The notes: generated from the letters alone by a model not told the origin. A stretch of DNA of 9,375 nucleotides from Bacteroidales bacterium UBA3868 (GCA_002392325.1 DGGS01000111.1:1-9375), one strand, 5' to 3'; counted from the stretch's first letter, positions 1-7,197 are shown. Numbers and translations: made by a program.

Positions 1-851
1 CACTGGCCGAGTTGCTTACGCACACATCGGGCATGCCTGCGTTTATTCCGTTCTACACCAAAATTCAGAACGATGAAACCTACCTGCGGCGATACAAGAC
101 ACCCAATTTCTCCATCAAAGTGGCCGACAATTTGTATCTGCGAAATGACTACCCCGACACCATGCGCCACACCATTGCCCATTGCAAACTTGGTGGCCAT
201 CAGTATGTGTATAGCGATCTTAACATGTTGTTGCTCAAGGATATGGTGGAAAACATAACCGGACAGCCGATGGACAGTTTCCTGATGCGGCACTTTTACG
301 AACCAATGGGGTTGAATCATACCTGTTTCATGCCGCTGAGTAATGGCTTTACGAAGGCGGAGATCGCCCCAACGGAAAAAGACGAGACCTTCCGCAAGCA
401 AGTGGTGCAGGGTTATGTGCACGACCAGACTGCCGCGCTCTTCAACGGCAATGCGGGTGACGCCGGACTGTTCACCACCGCCGAAGACCTGGCCAACATC
501 TATCAGATGCTTTTGGATGGCGGAGTTTATAAAGGCAACCGCTATTTCTCGGAAGAAACGGTTAAAACCTTCATTTCCGCTCATGAAATGCACGGGTGCA
601 GTGTTCGCGGACTTGGTTTCCACACACCCAAGCACCCCGGCAGCAGCAGCATAGTGCCCGCTAAAGCCGGCAGGAAAACATTTGGACATCAAGGATTTAC
701 GGGCACGGTGGTATGGTGCGACCCCGACAACCGCCTCATCTATGTGTTCCTCTCCAACCGCGTTTACCCCAATTGCTATCCCAACAAACTGTCTCAGAGT
801 GGAATACGGTTGAAGGCGCATGAGATGATTTATCAGGGGATGAAGGAGTAA
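1..851 (+). CDS. Serine hydrolase (beta-lactamase/class C PBP-like) domain, 5'-truncated; probably the C-terminal half of a GH3-beta-lactamase fusion
   Basis: The frame is open to the left edge (first whole codon at 3), so the true start lies outside. About 282 residues are visible, numbered here from the TTG at 12. They begin with the LLTHTSG block typical of class C beta-lactamase-like serine hydrolases. YSD at 67-69 sits where the family has the catalytic YxN/YSN motif. A GNAGDAGLF block (146-154) and a GHQGFTGT block (225-232, the KTG/HTG position) follow. The SxxK nucleophile motif would lie upstream and is not seen. From family knowledge, blocks such as GYVHDQTA and YVFLSNR match the C-terminal domain of Bacteroidetes proteins that fuse a GH3 beta-N-acetylglucosaminidase to a beta-lactamase domain, probably exported and acting on cell-wall or chitin-type substrates. 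The fusion is inferred; a stand-alone esterase is the alternative. The coding end runs into the purine-rich repeats that follow. Confidence 0.85.
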   Translation, partial: LAELLTHTSGMPAFIPFYTKIQNDETYLRRYKTPNFSIKVADNLYLRNDYPDTMRHTIAHCKLGGHQYVYSDLNMLLLKDMVENITGQPMDSFLMRHFYEPMGLNHTCFMPLSNGFTKAEIAPTEKDETFRKQVVQGYVHDQTAALFNGNAGDAGLFTTAEDLANIYQMLLDGGVYKGNRYFSEETVKTFISAHEMHGCSVRGLGFHTPKHPGSSSIVPAKAGRKTFGHQGFTGTVVWCDPDNRLIYVFLSNRVYPNCYPNKLSQSGIRLKAHEMIYQGMKE

Positions 852-862
852 AGGAGGAGGAA

Positions 863-902
863 AAGAGTAAAAGAGTAAAAGAGGAGAAGAGGAGAAGAGA
901 TA
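863..902. repeat. 8-bp tandem purine repeat (5 units) in the leader of tsaB
   Basis: Five consecutive 8-bp units are visible: aagagtaa twice, aagaggag twice, then aagagata. A more degenerate purine-rich flank reaches back to about 838 and overlaps the last codons and stop of the upstream gene. The whole 83-bp spacer before tsaB is almost free of C. No TAnnTTTG promoter or hairpin was found in it. The role is unknown; slippage-prone sequence in a 5' leader could alter expression, but that is speculation. Confidence 0.75.
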
Positions 903-934
903 ATAATAGTTTAGAGAATAAAAAAGTGATTATA

Positions 935-1630
935 ATGGAGCCGACAATACTGCATATAGAAACCGCTACGGATGTGTGCTCGGTGGCATTGACACAAGGC
1001 ATGGAAGTTCTGGGTGTAAAAGAGAGTGCCGATGGCAACTCCCACTCCAAGAACCTTCTCCCGTTCATCAACAGACTTTTGCTGGAATATGATGTGAAAA
1101 CAACTGATTTGCAATGTGTTGCCGTCAGTATCGGACCGGGTTCATATACGGGTTTGCGTATTGGGGTTTCCACTGCCAAGGGGATTGCCTACTCGCTCGG
1201 CATCCCGGTCATCACGGTAAGTACGCTGGAGAGCATTGCGCAGGGTGCGAAACACCAAACCGGGAACGACCACTGCGACATCGTACCCATGATTGACGCG
1301 CGCCGCATGGAGGTTTTCGCTGCCCGCTACGATGCTGCCATGAATTTGGTGGACGATGTGGCATCCGTGATTGTGGAGGAAAACACATACGCGGAACTGT
1401 TGAAAGAGAAAGAGGTGATATTCTGCGGCAACGGAATGCCGAAATGCAAGGAATTGTTGTCCCAATTCCCGAACGCCCGTTTTGCCGATTTCACCTTGTC
1501 GGCGCAATACATGCTGCCTGCCGCATTGAAAAAATGGGAAGCCAAAGATTTTGCCGACACCGCCTATTTCGAGCCCTTCTACTTGAAAGAGTATGTGGCC
1601 GGGAAACCCAATGTAAAAGGTTTACACTAA
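935..1630 (+). CDS. tsaB: tRNA threonylcarbamoyladenosine biosynthesis protein TsaB
   Basis: TsaB is the non-catalytic partner of TsaD (with TsaE) in transferring the threonylcarbamoyl group to A37 of ANN-decoding tRNAs in the cytoplasm. The 231-residue product has the ASKHA-type N-terminus ILHIETATDVCSVAL (5-19), the hallmark GPGSYTGLRIG (68-78), the DARRMEVFAA block (121-130) and the family's C-terminal EPFYLKEYVA (213-222). Length is normal for TsaB. I chose the ATG at 935 because homologues start a few residues before ILxIETA. An in-frame GTG at 926 would add only three residues. The upstream spacer is a purine-rich tandem repeat that could act as a loose ribosome-binding region. The next gene follows after 33 bp on the same strand, so co-transcription is plausible. 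Confidence 0.95.
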   Translation: MEPTILHIETATDVCSVALTQGMEVLGVKESADGNSHSKNLLPFINRLLLEYDVKTTDLQCVAVSIGPGSYTGLRIGVSTAKGIAYSLGIPVITVSTLESIAQGAKHQTGNDHCDIVPMIDARRMEVFAARYDAAMNLVDDVASVIVEENTYAELLKEKEVIFCGNGMPKCKELLSQFPNARFADFTLSAQYMLPAALKKWEAKDFADTAYFEPFYLKEYVAGKPNVKGLH

Positions 1631-1663
1631 GATATTTGTAATCGTACGCCAGACGGAGAGGAC

Positions 1664-2512
1664 ATGGAAATCAACGAACCCATTGACCAGAAGAAGAAGC
1701 TGAACATCATCGCTATAGCCGACGATTCCGAGTACGGCACTTCGGCGGTGTGCTACGGCGGGATGCTGGCCGCCATCTTTCGTGCGTCACTTACCGTCAT
1801 CACTAAATTTGATTTCACCTTGGAGGAGCGCAAGGGCAAATTCAACACCGAGCGGATGCTCCAGAATGTGCAGCAGCTTCTCGCCCACGATATCGAAACC
1901 ATCCTGCTTACCGACTATTTTTTCCCGGAACGCCTGTATCCATACGCCGAAGAGACAAACACCATCATGTTTGTCATCGGGGTGGACGGGGAAGGCAAAA
2001 CTGGCTTTTTCGACAAGCGGAAAGCCATGCGTTTCATCAAGCCCTCCCGCCTGCCCGTGATGACGGTAGGGAAAAAGCTGCCGGAGAAGGATGTGTTCCA
2101 GCATGTGCTGCTGCCGTTGGACATCGAGCGGCAAGCCAAGGAGAAGGCCTTGTGGGCAGGCTACTTCAGCCGGTTTTACCAGTCCACCATCCATATTTTA
2201 TCGCCCAAATACAAAGACAGCGGACTTCAAAAGCAAGTGCACGACAATATCGCCTTTGTGGAGAAATTGTACAAAAATCTGGAAATCCAGTATGCGTTGC
2301 ATGAGGTTGAACCCTCGCGTGACATTGACCTTTTTTCTGTGGAGTTCGCTCCAGAACTGAACGCTACGCTTACCGTCATCATGATGACCAAGTACCTCAC
2401 GCCCGCCACCCTGTTTACAGGCAAAAGGGAGAAGAAAATCATCGGCAACCCGCAACAATTCCCGGTTCTTTGCATCAACCAGCGGGATGATCTGTATGTG
2501 CTGTGCACATAG
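1664..2512 (+). CDS. Tandem universal-stress-protein-like (UspA family) cytoplasmic protein
   Basis: The 282-residue protein appears to hold two Usp-like (HUP/Rossmann-type) half domains. The first opens with LNIIAIADDSEYGTSAV (13-29), a beta strand followed by the acidic turn usual in UspA, and closes near LPVMTVGKKL (130-139). The second opens with FQHVLLPLDIERQAKEKAL (145-163) and closes with IIGNPQQFPVLCIN (259-272), resembling the family's C-terminal G-x-PVLVV strand. No signal peptide or membrane segment is seen. The canonical ATP motif G-x2-G-x9-G(S/T) is not clearly present in either half, so nucleotide binding is uncertain. A purine-rich stretch (ggagag, 1655-1660) lies just before the ATG. 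A near-match to the -7 box (GATATTTG, 1631-1638) precedes it without a convincing -33 element. Its cellular role cannot be named from sequence; the family call rests on fold-like pattern rather than strong motifs. Confidence 0.7.
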   Translation: MEINEPIDQKKKLNIIAIADDSEYGTSAVCYGGMLAAIFRASLTVITKFDFTLEERKGKFNTERMLQNVQQLLAHDIETILLTDYFFPERLYPYAEETNTIMFVIGVDGEGKTGFFDKRKAMRFIKPSRLPVMTVGKKLPEKDVFQHVLLPLDIERQAKEKALWAGYFSRFYQSTIHILSPKYKDSGLQKQVHDNIAFVEKLYKNLEIQYALHEVEPSRDIDLFSVEFAPELNATLTVIMMTKYLTPATLFTGKREKKIIGNPQQFPVLCINQRDDLYVLCT

Positions 2513-2515
2513 GAT

Positions 2516-2610
2516 AGGTGAAGTGGGTACAAGGGGTGAAATGGGTACAAGAGCCCACTCACCTCTTGTACCCCCATGTACCCCTTTCACCCCATGTACC
2601 TCATGTACCC
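2516..2610. repeat. 9-bp-period repeat array with opposed, complementary arms (hairpin-forming) between the Usp-like gene and recG
   Basis: The left arm has four units with a strict 9-bp step (starts 2516, 2525, 2534, 2543), close to gggtacaag/gggtgaaat. The right arm has about six inverted units (starts 2558, 2567, 2577, 2586, 2595, 2604), close to tgtacccca/ttcacccca. One step is 10 bp; the rest are 9. The arms meet as a perfect 11-bp inverted repeat, gggtacaagag (2543-2553) and ctcttgtaccc (2563-2573), with a 9-nt loop; further units can extend the stem. T-rich sequence (2611-2626) follows, so the array could end transcription of the upstream genes. The right arm, read on the minus strand, closely matches the array at 8305-8418. 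Confidence 0.8.
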
Positions 2611-2627
2611 TTTTTCGCGTTTTTTTG

Positions 2628-2635
2628 TATTTTTG
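2628..2635 (+). promoter_or_regulatory. Probable Bacteroidetes -7 promoter element for recG
   Basis: TATTTTTG is an exact match to TAnnTTTG, ending 29 bp before the recG ATG and just downstream of the hairpin array and its T-rich tail. No good TTG (-33) box lies at the expected spacing, because that place is taken by the repeat's tgtaccc units. The call therefore rests on the -7 box and its position. Confidence 0.5.
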
Positions 2636-2664
2636 CAACCTAAACAATAAAACATGCCCCGACC

Positions 2665-4782
2665 ATGACAACAACTGACCATGACATTCTCCAAACCCCG
2701 ATAGAGTTCCTGAAAGGAGTGGGGCCGAAACGGGCGGAAGTGTTCCGCAAAGAATTCGATATCAAGACTTTCCAGGACTTATTGTACTATTATCCCTACC
2801 GGCACATCGACAAGTCGCATGTTTACCATGTTTCCGACATCATAGAGGACGGCAGTTACATCCAGTTGCGCGGGCGCATCACCAATGCGCAGGTGGTGGG
2901 CCAACAGCGCGCCAAACGGCTCACGGCACAATTTTCGGATGAGACCGGCAGCATAGATCTCGTGTGGTTCAACGGCATCAAGTGGGTGCAGGACATGCTG
3001 CAAAGGAAACAGGAGTTCATCATCTTCGGCAAACCCACCGTATTCAACGGCCGCTGGAACATGACGCACCCCGAGATGATCGATCCCACCGCGCAAAGCG
3101 ACTCGCCCGTGCCCATGCGCTTCCAGCCGCTGTACAACACTTCCGAAATCGCCAAAAAGAAAACCTTGGATTCCAAGGCCGTGTCCAAATTGGTGGCAAA
3201 TTTACTACCCGTAGTGCACGACATCATTCCGGAAACGCTGCCCGATGACATGTTAAATAATCTTAAATTGATGTCATTGAAAGATGCGCTTTGCCAGATT
3301 CACTACCCGGCCAGCAACCAGGACCTGTCGCGCGCCGCTCTCCGACTCAAGTTTGACGAGTTGTTTTTCACCCAAATGAAAATGCTGCTGCTGAAGCAGA
3401 TCAACACAAAGCGGATTAAAGGGCATGTTTTCAGTCAGGTGGGCCACTATTTTAACACTTTTTATAAAAACCATCTTCCCTTTGAACTGACCAACGCGCA
3501 AAAGCGTGTCATTAAGGAGATCCGTGCCGATTTGGGCAGCGGACACCAGATGAACCGCCTGTTGCAAGGCGATGTGGGCAGCGGCAAGACCATCATTGCG
3601 CTTTTTATCATGCTCATCGCCAAGGACAACCAGTACCAGTCGTGTCTGATGGCGCCCACAGAAATATTGGCCACACAGCATTACGAAAAAATCAGCAAAC
3701 AACTGGCACCCTTGGGGTTACGGGTGGAGTTCCTGTCGGGTTCCACGAAAACGGCCAAGCGCCGTGAGATTCTGGCAGGACTCGAGAACGGCGATGTTGA
3801 CATCCTCATCGGCACACACGCGCTGATTGAGGACAATGTGCAATTCCAGAACTTGGGGCTTGTGGTGATTGACGAGCAGCACCGTTTTGGTGTGGAACAG
3901 CGCGCCAAATTGTGGCGCAAGAACACCACTCCGCCGCATGTGCTCGTGATGACGGCCACGCCCATTCCCCGTACCCTTGCCATGACGCTCTACGGTGACC
4001 TTGACATATCCGTCATCGACGAGCTCCCGCAAGGACGCAAACCCATTATAACCAAACACTTATACGAAAAAGACCGGCTTCGGCTATTCGGTTTCATGCA
4101 ACGGCAGATAGCCGAGGGACGGCAAGTGTTTGTCGTCTATCCACTCATTCAGGAATCCGAGAAAATGGATCTGCTGGACCTTATGGCAGGTTACGAGGCC
4201 ATGGAACGCGCGTTTCCTTTGCCCAAGTACGCTATCGGCATCATACATGGAAAAATGAAAGCAGAAGTGAAAGACTATGAGATGCAGCGTTTCATCAAAA
4301 AGGAAACACAGATTCTGTTATCCACGACGGTCATTGAGGTGGGCATTGATGTGCCCAACGCTACGGTAATGGTGATTGAGAATGCGGAGCGTTTCGGTTT
4401 GTCGCAGCTCCACCAGTTGCGCGGGCGTGTGGGCAGGGGCGGAAACCAGTCCTACTGCATCCTAATGTCCAAATACGAACTGAGCAACGACGGCCGGAAG
4501 CGGCTAAAAGCGATGGTGGACACCAACGACGGTTTCGAAATCGCCAACATCGACCTGCAGTTGCGAGGGCCCGGCGACATACAGGGCACGCAGCAGAGCG
4601 GCATGCTCGACTTCAAAATCGCCGATATCGTAAAAGACGAGAAATTAGTGGCTTACACACGCAACTTAGCTATGCAGGTGCTGGACAACGACCCCGATCT
4701 CAGTCGTCCGGAGCATGTGCGTCTTGCCAAAACCGTAGCCAAACTCATGCAACGCGAAACGAACTGGAGCATTATCAGTTAG
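2665..4782 (+). CDS. recG: ATP-dependent DNA helicase RecG
   Basis: RecG is a monomeric double-strand DNA translocase that reverses stalled replication forks and processes branched intermediates in the cytoplasm. The 705-residue length fits the family (about 690 in E. coli). In order: an N-terminal segment with GVGPKRAEVF (18-27); the OB-fold wedge domain (about 55-150, with LRGRITNAQ and FSDETGSIDLVWFN); Walker A GDVGSGKT (302-309); motif Ia APTEILA (330-336); the DEQH Walker B box (403-406); motif III TATPIPRT (430-437); then motifs V and VI, STTVIEVGIDVPNA (553-566) and QLHQLRGRVGRG (581-592). The translocation region with NDGFEIA and LQLRGPGDIQGT (about 621-642) is intact. The ATG at 2665 gives the expected N-terminus. 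A gaccatgaca direct repeat at 2661-2670 and 2677-2686 puts a second, out-of-frame ATG at 2681. No frameshift or missing motif is seen. Confidence 0.97.
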   Translation: MTTTDHDILQTPIEFLKGVGPKRAEVFRKEFDIKTFQDLLYYYPYRHIDKSHVYHVSDIIEDGSYIQLRGRITNAQVVGQQRAKRLTAQFSDETGSIDLVWFNGIKWVQDMLQRKQEFIIFGKPTVFNGRWNMTHPEMIDPTAQSDSPVPMRFQPLYNTSEIAKKKTLDSKAVSKLVANLLPVVHDIIPETLPDDMLNNLKLMSLKDALCQIHYPASNQDLSRAALRLKFDELFFTQMKMLLLKQINTKRIKGHVFSQVGHYFNTFYKNHLPFELTNAQKRVIKEIRADLGSGHQMNRLLQGDVGSGKTIIALFIMLIAKDNQYQSCLMAPTEILATQHYEKISKQLAPLGLRVEFLSGSTKTAKRREILAGLENGDVDILIGTHALIEDNVQFQNLGLVVIDEQHRFGVEQRAKLWRKNTTPPHVLVMTATPIPRTLAMTLYGDLDISVIDELPQGRKPIITKHLYEKDRLRLFGFMQRQIAEGRQVFVVYPLIQESEKMDLLDLMAGYEAMERAFPLPKYAIGIIHGKMKAEVKDYEMQRFIKKETQILLSTTVIEVGIDVPNATVMVIENAERFGLSQLHQLRGRVGRGGNQSYCILMSKYELSNDGRKRLKAMVDTNDGFEIANIDLQLRGPGDIQGTQQSGMLDFKIADIVKDEKLVAYTRNLAMQVLDNDPDLSRPEHVRLAKTVAKLMQRETNWSIIS

Positions 4783-4841
4783 AAGACACATAATTGCCCC
4801 ATCCACCCTTTTTCTCCAGCATTTTTCCCTTAAAAACCTCA

Positions 4842-4895
4842 AAAGTTCATAAAAACATGAACTTTACAAACCTTACAAACTTTATGAATTTTTCA
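4842..4895. repeat. A+T-rich 9-bp-period repeat with hairpin in the recG-EF-G spacer
   Basis: Four units with a 9-bp step start at 4860, 4869, 4878 and 4887: aactttaca, aaccttaca, aactttatg, aatttttca. An inverted unit, aaagttcat (4842-4850), pairs perfectly over 9 bp with atgaacttt (4857-4865) across a 6-nt loop. A competing pairing joins ttcataaa (4846-4853) to tttatgaa (4881-4888), so two mutually exclusive hairpins are possible. The rest of the 226-bp spacer holds the EF-G promoter. I see no credible gene in the spacer; a 68-codon frame here is mostly the repeat and promoter. Confidence 0.65.
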
Positions 4896-4923
4896 AGCAT
4901 AAATGTACTAAAATATATATATG

Positions 4924-4954
4924 TTGCAAGATGTCGAAAAAAAGTGTATATTTG
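4924..4954 (+). promoter_or_regulatory. Bacteroidetes-type promoter of the EF-G paralogue
   Basis: TATATTTG (4947-4954) exactly fits TAnnTTTG. A TTG at 4924-4926 lies 20 bp upstream, the expected -33 placement. An alternating AT tract (about 4912-4921) lies immediately before it. The predicted transcript would have a leader of roughly 45-50 nt that is A+T rich and lacks a Shine-Dalgarno site, as is common for well-expressed genes in this phylum. Confidence 0.8.
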
Positions 4955-5008
4955 CCGCCCTTTAAAAACAATAACAATCAATTATCAATCAAATAATTAA
5001 AATCACCG

Positions 5009-7138
5009 ATGAAAGTTTATCAAACTAAAGAAATCAGAAATGTTGCCCTTATTGGCGGTAACCGCGTAGGTAAGACAACATTGGCCGAGGCTATGGCGTT
5101 TCACGGAGGCGTAGTCAGCAGAAGAGGCACCGTTGAAGATAAGAACACTATTTCCGACTATCGTGAAGTTGAATTGGAGAGACAACAGTCCATCCAAAGC
5201 ACCGTCATGTATGCCGAGTACGAAGGCAAGAAAATCAACATGATTGACTGCCCCGGTTTTGATGACTTTATCGGTGAGACTATTGGTGCTTTGAGAGTGG
5301 TTGACACCGCCCTGATGGTGATCAACTCCCAGAATGGTGTGGATGTGGGCGCTGAAATCCAATGGCGTCGCACCAAAGCCATGAATGTGCCTGTGATGTT
5401 CGTGGTGAACCAACTCGACCACGAGAAGGCCAACTTCGACGAGACCATGCACCAGCTCAAGGAATACTTCGGTGGCAGCGTAATGCCTTTCCAATATCCG
5501 GTAAACGCAGGTGTTGGTTTTGACTCCGTTATCGACCTTCTGCAAATGAAGCTCCTGAAGTTCCCCGCAAACGGTGGAAAGATGGTTGTGGAAGACATCC
5601 CCGCTGACCAAGCTGACAAGGCAGAAGAGATGCACAACGCTTTGATTGAGGCCGCCGCTGAGAACGACGAAGCTTTGATGGACAAATTCTTCGAGGAAGG
5701 CACCCTTTCCGAGGATGACATGATCAAAGGTTTGAAACTCGGTATCGCCAACCGCGGCACATTCCCGGTAATCTGCGTTTCCGCAAAATCCGACCAAGGC
5801 GTTGACCGCCTCATGGATCTCGTGATTAAGAACTGCCCCACTCCGGACGAGGTTCCCGCTATGAAAGCCACCAATGGCAATGAGCACAAGTTCAACGCCG
5901 CTGAGCCGTTTGTCGGTTTCGTTTTCAAGACCACCATCGAGCAGCACCTTGGCGAAGTTGCTTTCATCAAAGTATGCGACGGCACCATCAACAAGGCCGA
6001 CGATGTGCTGAACACCAACACTAACACCAAGGAAAGAATCTCCCAGTTGCTTGTCTTCGCTGGCAAGAACAGAGTGGAAGTTGACAAAGCTGTGGCTGGT
6101 GATATCGTGGCCACCATCAAACTGAAATCCACTCCTACAGGCACCACTTTGGTTGCCAAGGGTGACGATATGATTGAACCGACCGCTTATCCGGATCCTA
6201 AGTTCCGTACGGCTGTCCGCGCCAAGAACAGCGCCGATGATGAAAAACTCGGCCAGGCGCTGAACGAAATCCGCAAGACTGACCCGACCTTCCTGATGGA
6301 GCAATCCAAGGAATTGAAGCAGATGATCATCTCCGGGCAGGGCGAGCAACACCTCAACATCGTGAAATGGATGATTGAGAAATTGAACAAGATTGAAATC
6401 GAATACTACGCTCCGAAGATCCCGTATCGTGAGACTATCACAAGATCTGCCGAGGCCATGTATCGTCATAAAAAACAATCCGGTGGTTCCGGTCAATTCG
6501 GCGAAGTGCACATGCTCATCGAATCTTACTATGAGGGCATGCCCACTCAGACCAAATACCCGATCCGTGCCACGGAGACTTATGACCTGCCTTGGGGCGG
6601 CAAGCTCATCTACAACAACTGTATTGTGGGTGGTGCCATCGACGCTCGCTTCATGCCCGCCATTCTGAAGGGTATCATGGAGAAAATGGAAGAAGGTCCG
6701 CTTACCGGTTCTTACGCCCGCGACATCGTGGTCAACATCTATGACGGTAAAATGCACCCGGTTGACTCCAACGAGTTGGCATTCAAATTGGCTGGCCGTA
6801 ACGCCTTCAAAGAGGCCTTCAAGAACGCCGGTCCGAAGATTCTGGAACCCATTTACGATGTGGACATCTTCGTTCCCGCTGACCGTATGGGTGATGTGAT
6901 GACTGACCTCCAAGGCCGTCGTGGTATCATGATGGGTATGGACGCTGAAGGCGCCTTCCAGATGATCCACGCCAAGATTCCGTTGGCAGAGATGAACAAA
7001 TACTCCACTACCCTGAGTTCTATCACTTCCGGTCGTGCTTCCTATAGTATGAAATTCTCTGAGTATCAGCAAGTTCCTGTTGATGTTCAGACCGAAATCA
7101 TCAAGAAGTACGAAGAGGAAAACAAAGACGAAGAATAA
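5009..7138 (+). CDS. fusA2: Elongation factor G paralogue, EF-G2 type, with degenerate GTPase centre
   Basis: This five-domain ribosomal translocase moves mRNA and tRNAs through the ribosome. The 709 residues cover the G domain with G' insert (about 1-290), domain II (about 300-390), III, IV (about 480-600) and V (from about 608). The P-loop GGNRVGKT (16-23) is intact. The switch I RGITI block reads RQQSI (58-62). DTPGH reads DCPGF (80-84), so the catalytic His is Phe84. NKMD reads NQLD (134-137). SAK (258-260) is kept. Domain IV retains the tip His (H583 in KMHPVDSNE) and the QSGGSGQF loop (490-497). Overall sequence resembles EF-G2 (BT2167) of Bacteroides thetaiotaomicron, reported to translocate without hydrolysing GTP, to accumulate in carbon starvation and to be needed for gut colonisation. 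Function here is inferred by homology. The gene has its own promoter and terminator. TTA, CTA and TCA codons are absent from at least codons 1-688, suggesting high expression. Confidence 0.93.
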   Translation: MKVYQTKEIRNVALIGGNRVGKTTLAEAMAFHGGVVSRRGTVEDKNTISDYREVELERQQSIQSTVMYAEYEGKKINMIDCPGFDDFIGETIGALRVVDTALMVINSQNGVDVGAEIQWRRTKAMNVPVMFVVNQLDHEKANFDETMHQLKEYFGGSVMPFQYPVNAGVGFDSVIDLLQMKLLKFPANGGKMVVEDIPADQADKAEEMHNALIEAAAENDEALMDKFFEEGTLSEDDMIKGLKLGIANRGTFPVICVSAKSDQGVDRLMDLVIKNCPTPDEVPAMKATNGNEHKFNAAEPFVGFVFKTTIEQHLGEVAFIKVCDGTINKADDVLNTNTNTKERISQLLVFAGKNRVEVDKAVAGDIVATIKLKSTPTGTTLVAKGDDMIEPTAYPDPKFRTAVRAKNSADDEKLGQALNEIRKTDPTFLMEQSKELKQMIISGQGEQHLNIVKWMIEKLNKIEIEYYAPKIPYRETITRSAEAMYRHKKQSGGSGQFGEVHMLIESYYEGMPTQTKYPIRATETYDLPWGGKLIYNNCIVGGAIDARFMPAILKGIMEKMEEGPLTGSYARDIVVNIYDGKMHPVDSNELAFKLAGRNAFKEAFKNAGPKILEPIYDVDIFVPADRMGDVMTDLQGRRGIMMGMDAEGAFQMIHAKIPLAEMNKYSTTLSSITSGRASYSMKFSEYQQVPVDVQTEIIKKYEEENKDEE

Positions 7139-7163
7139 TATTCCATCATATTATCACACATGG

Positions 7164-7196
7164 AAAGAGACGGCACACATGCCGTCTCTTTTTTTT
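7164..7196 (+). terminator. Strong Rho-independent terminator after the EF-G paralogue
   Basis: A perfect 12-bp stem, aaagagacggca (7164-7175) with tgccgtctcttt (7180-7191), encloses a 4-nt loop (caca). A run of eight T residues (7189-7196) overlaps the 3' end of the stem. It lies 25 bp after the EF-G stop codon, the standard arrangement for an intrinsic terminator. Confidence 0.95.
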
Positions 7197-7197
7197 G

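Noticed and set aside
926..934. GTG at 926 as the start of tsaB
   Set aside because: It adds only three residues not expected from the family; the ATG at 935 fits better, though GTG cannot be fully excluded.
1631..1638. GATATTTG as a promoter for the Usp-like gene
   Set aside because: It misses the first consensus T and has no TTG at the -33 spacing; 33 bp after tsaB, co-transcription is as likely.
2487..2678. 63-codon plus-strand frame and minus-strand frames over the spacer before recG
   Set aside because: Their translations are dominated by the repeat array (VPPCTPFTPCT-like strings) and overlap the Usp-like gene.
2661..2686. 10-bp direct repeat gaccatgaca across the recG start
   Set aside because: Two short copies 16 bp apart are likely chance; the second ATG is out of frame with recG.
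4794..5000. 68-codon plus-strand frame between recG and the EF-G paralogue
   Set aside because: It is composed of the 9-bp repeats (giving NFTNLTNFMNF) and the promoter region, with no recognisable protein features.
5003..7072. 689-codon open frame on the minus strand across the EF-G paralogue
   Set aside because: It is in codon register with the sense gene and is open only because the gene avoids TTA, CTA and TCA codons. Its translation shows no recognisable domain, and the sense strand has complete EF-G domains, a promoter and a terminator.
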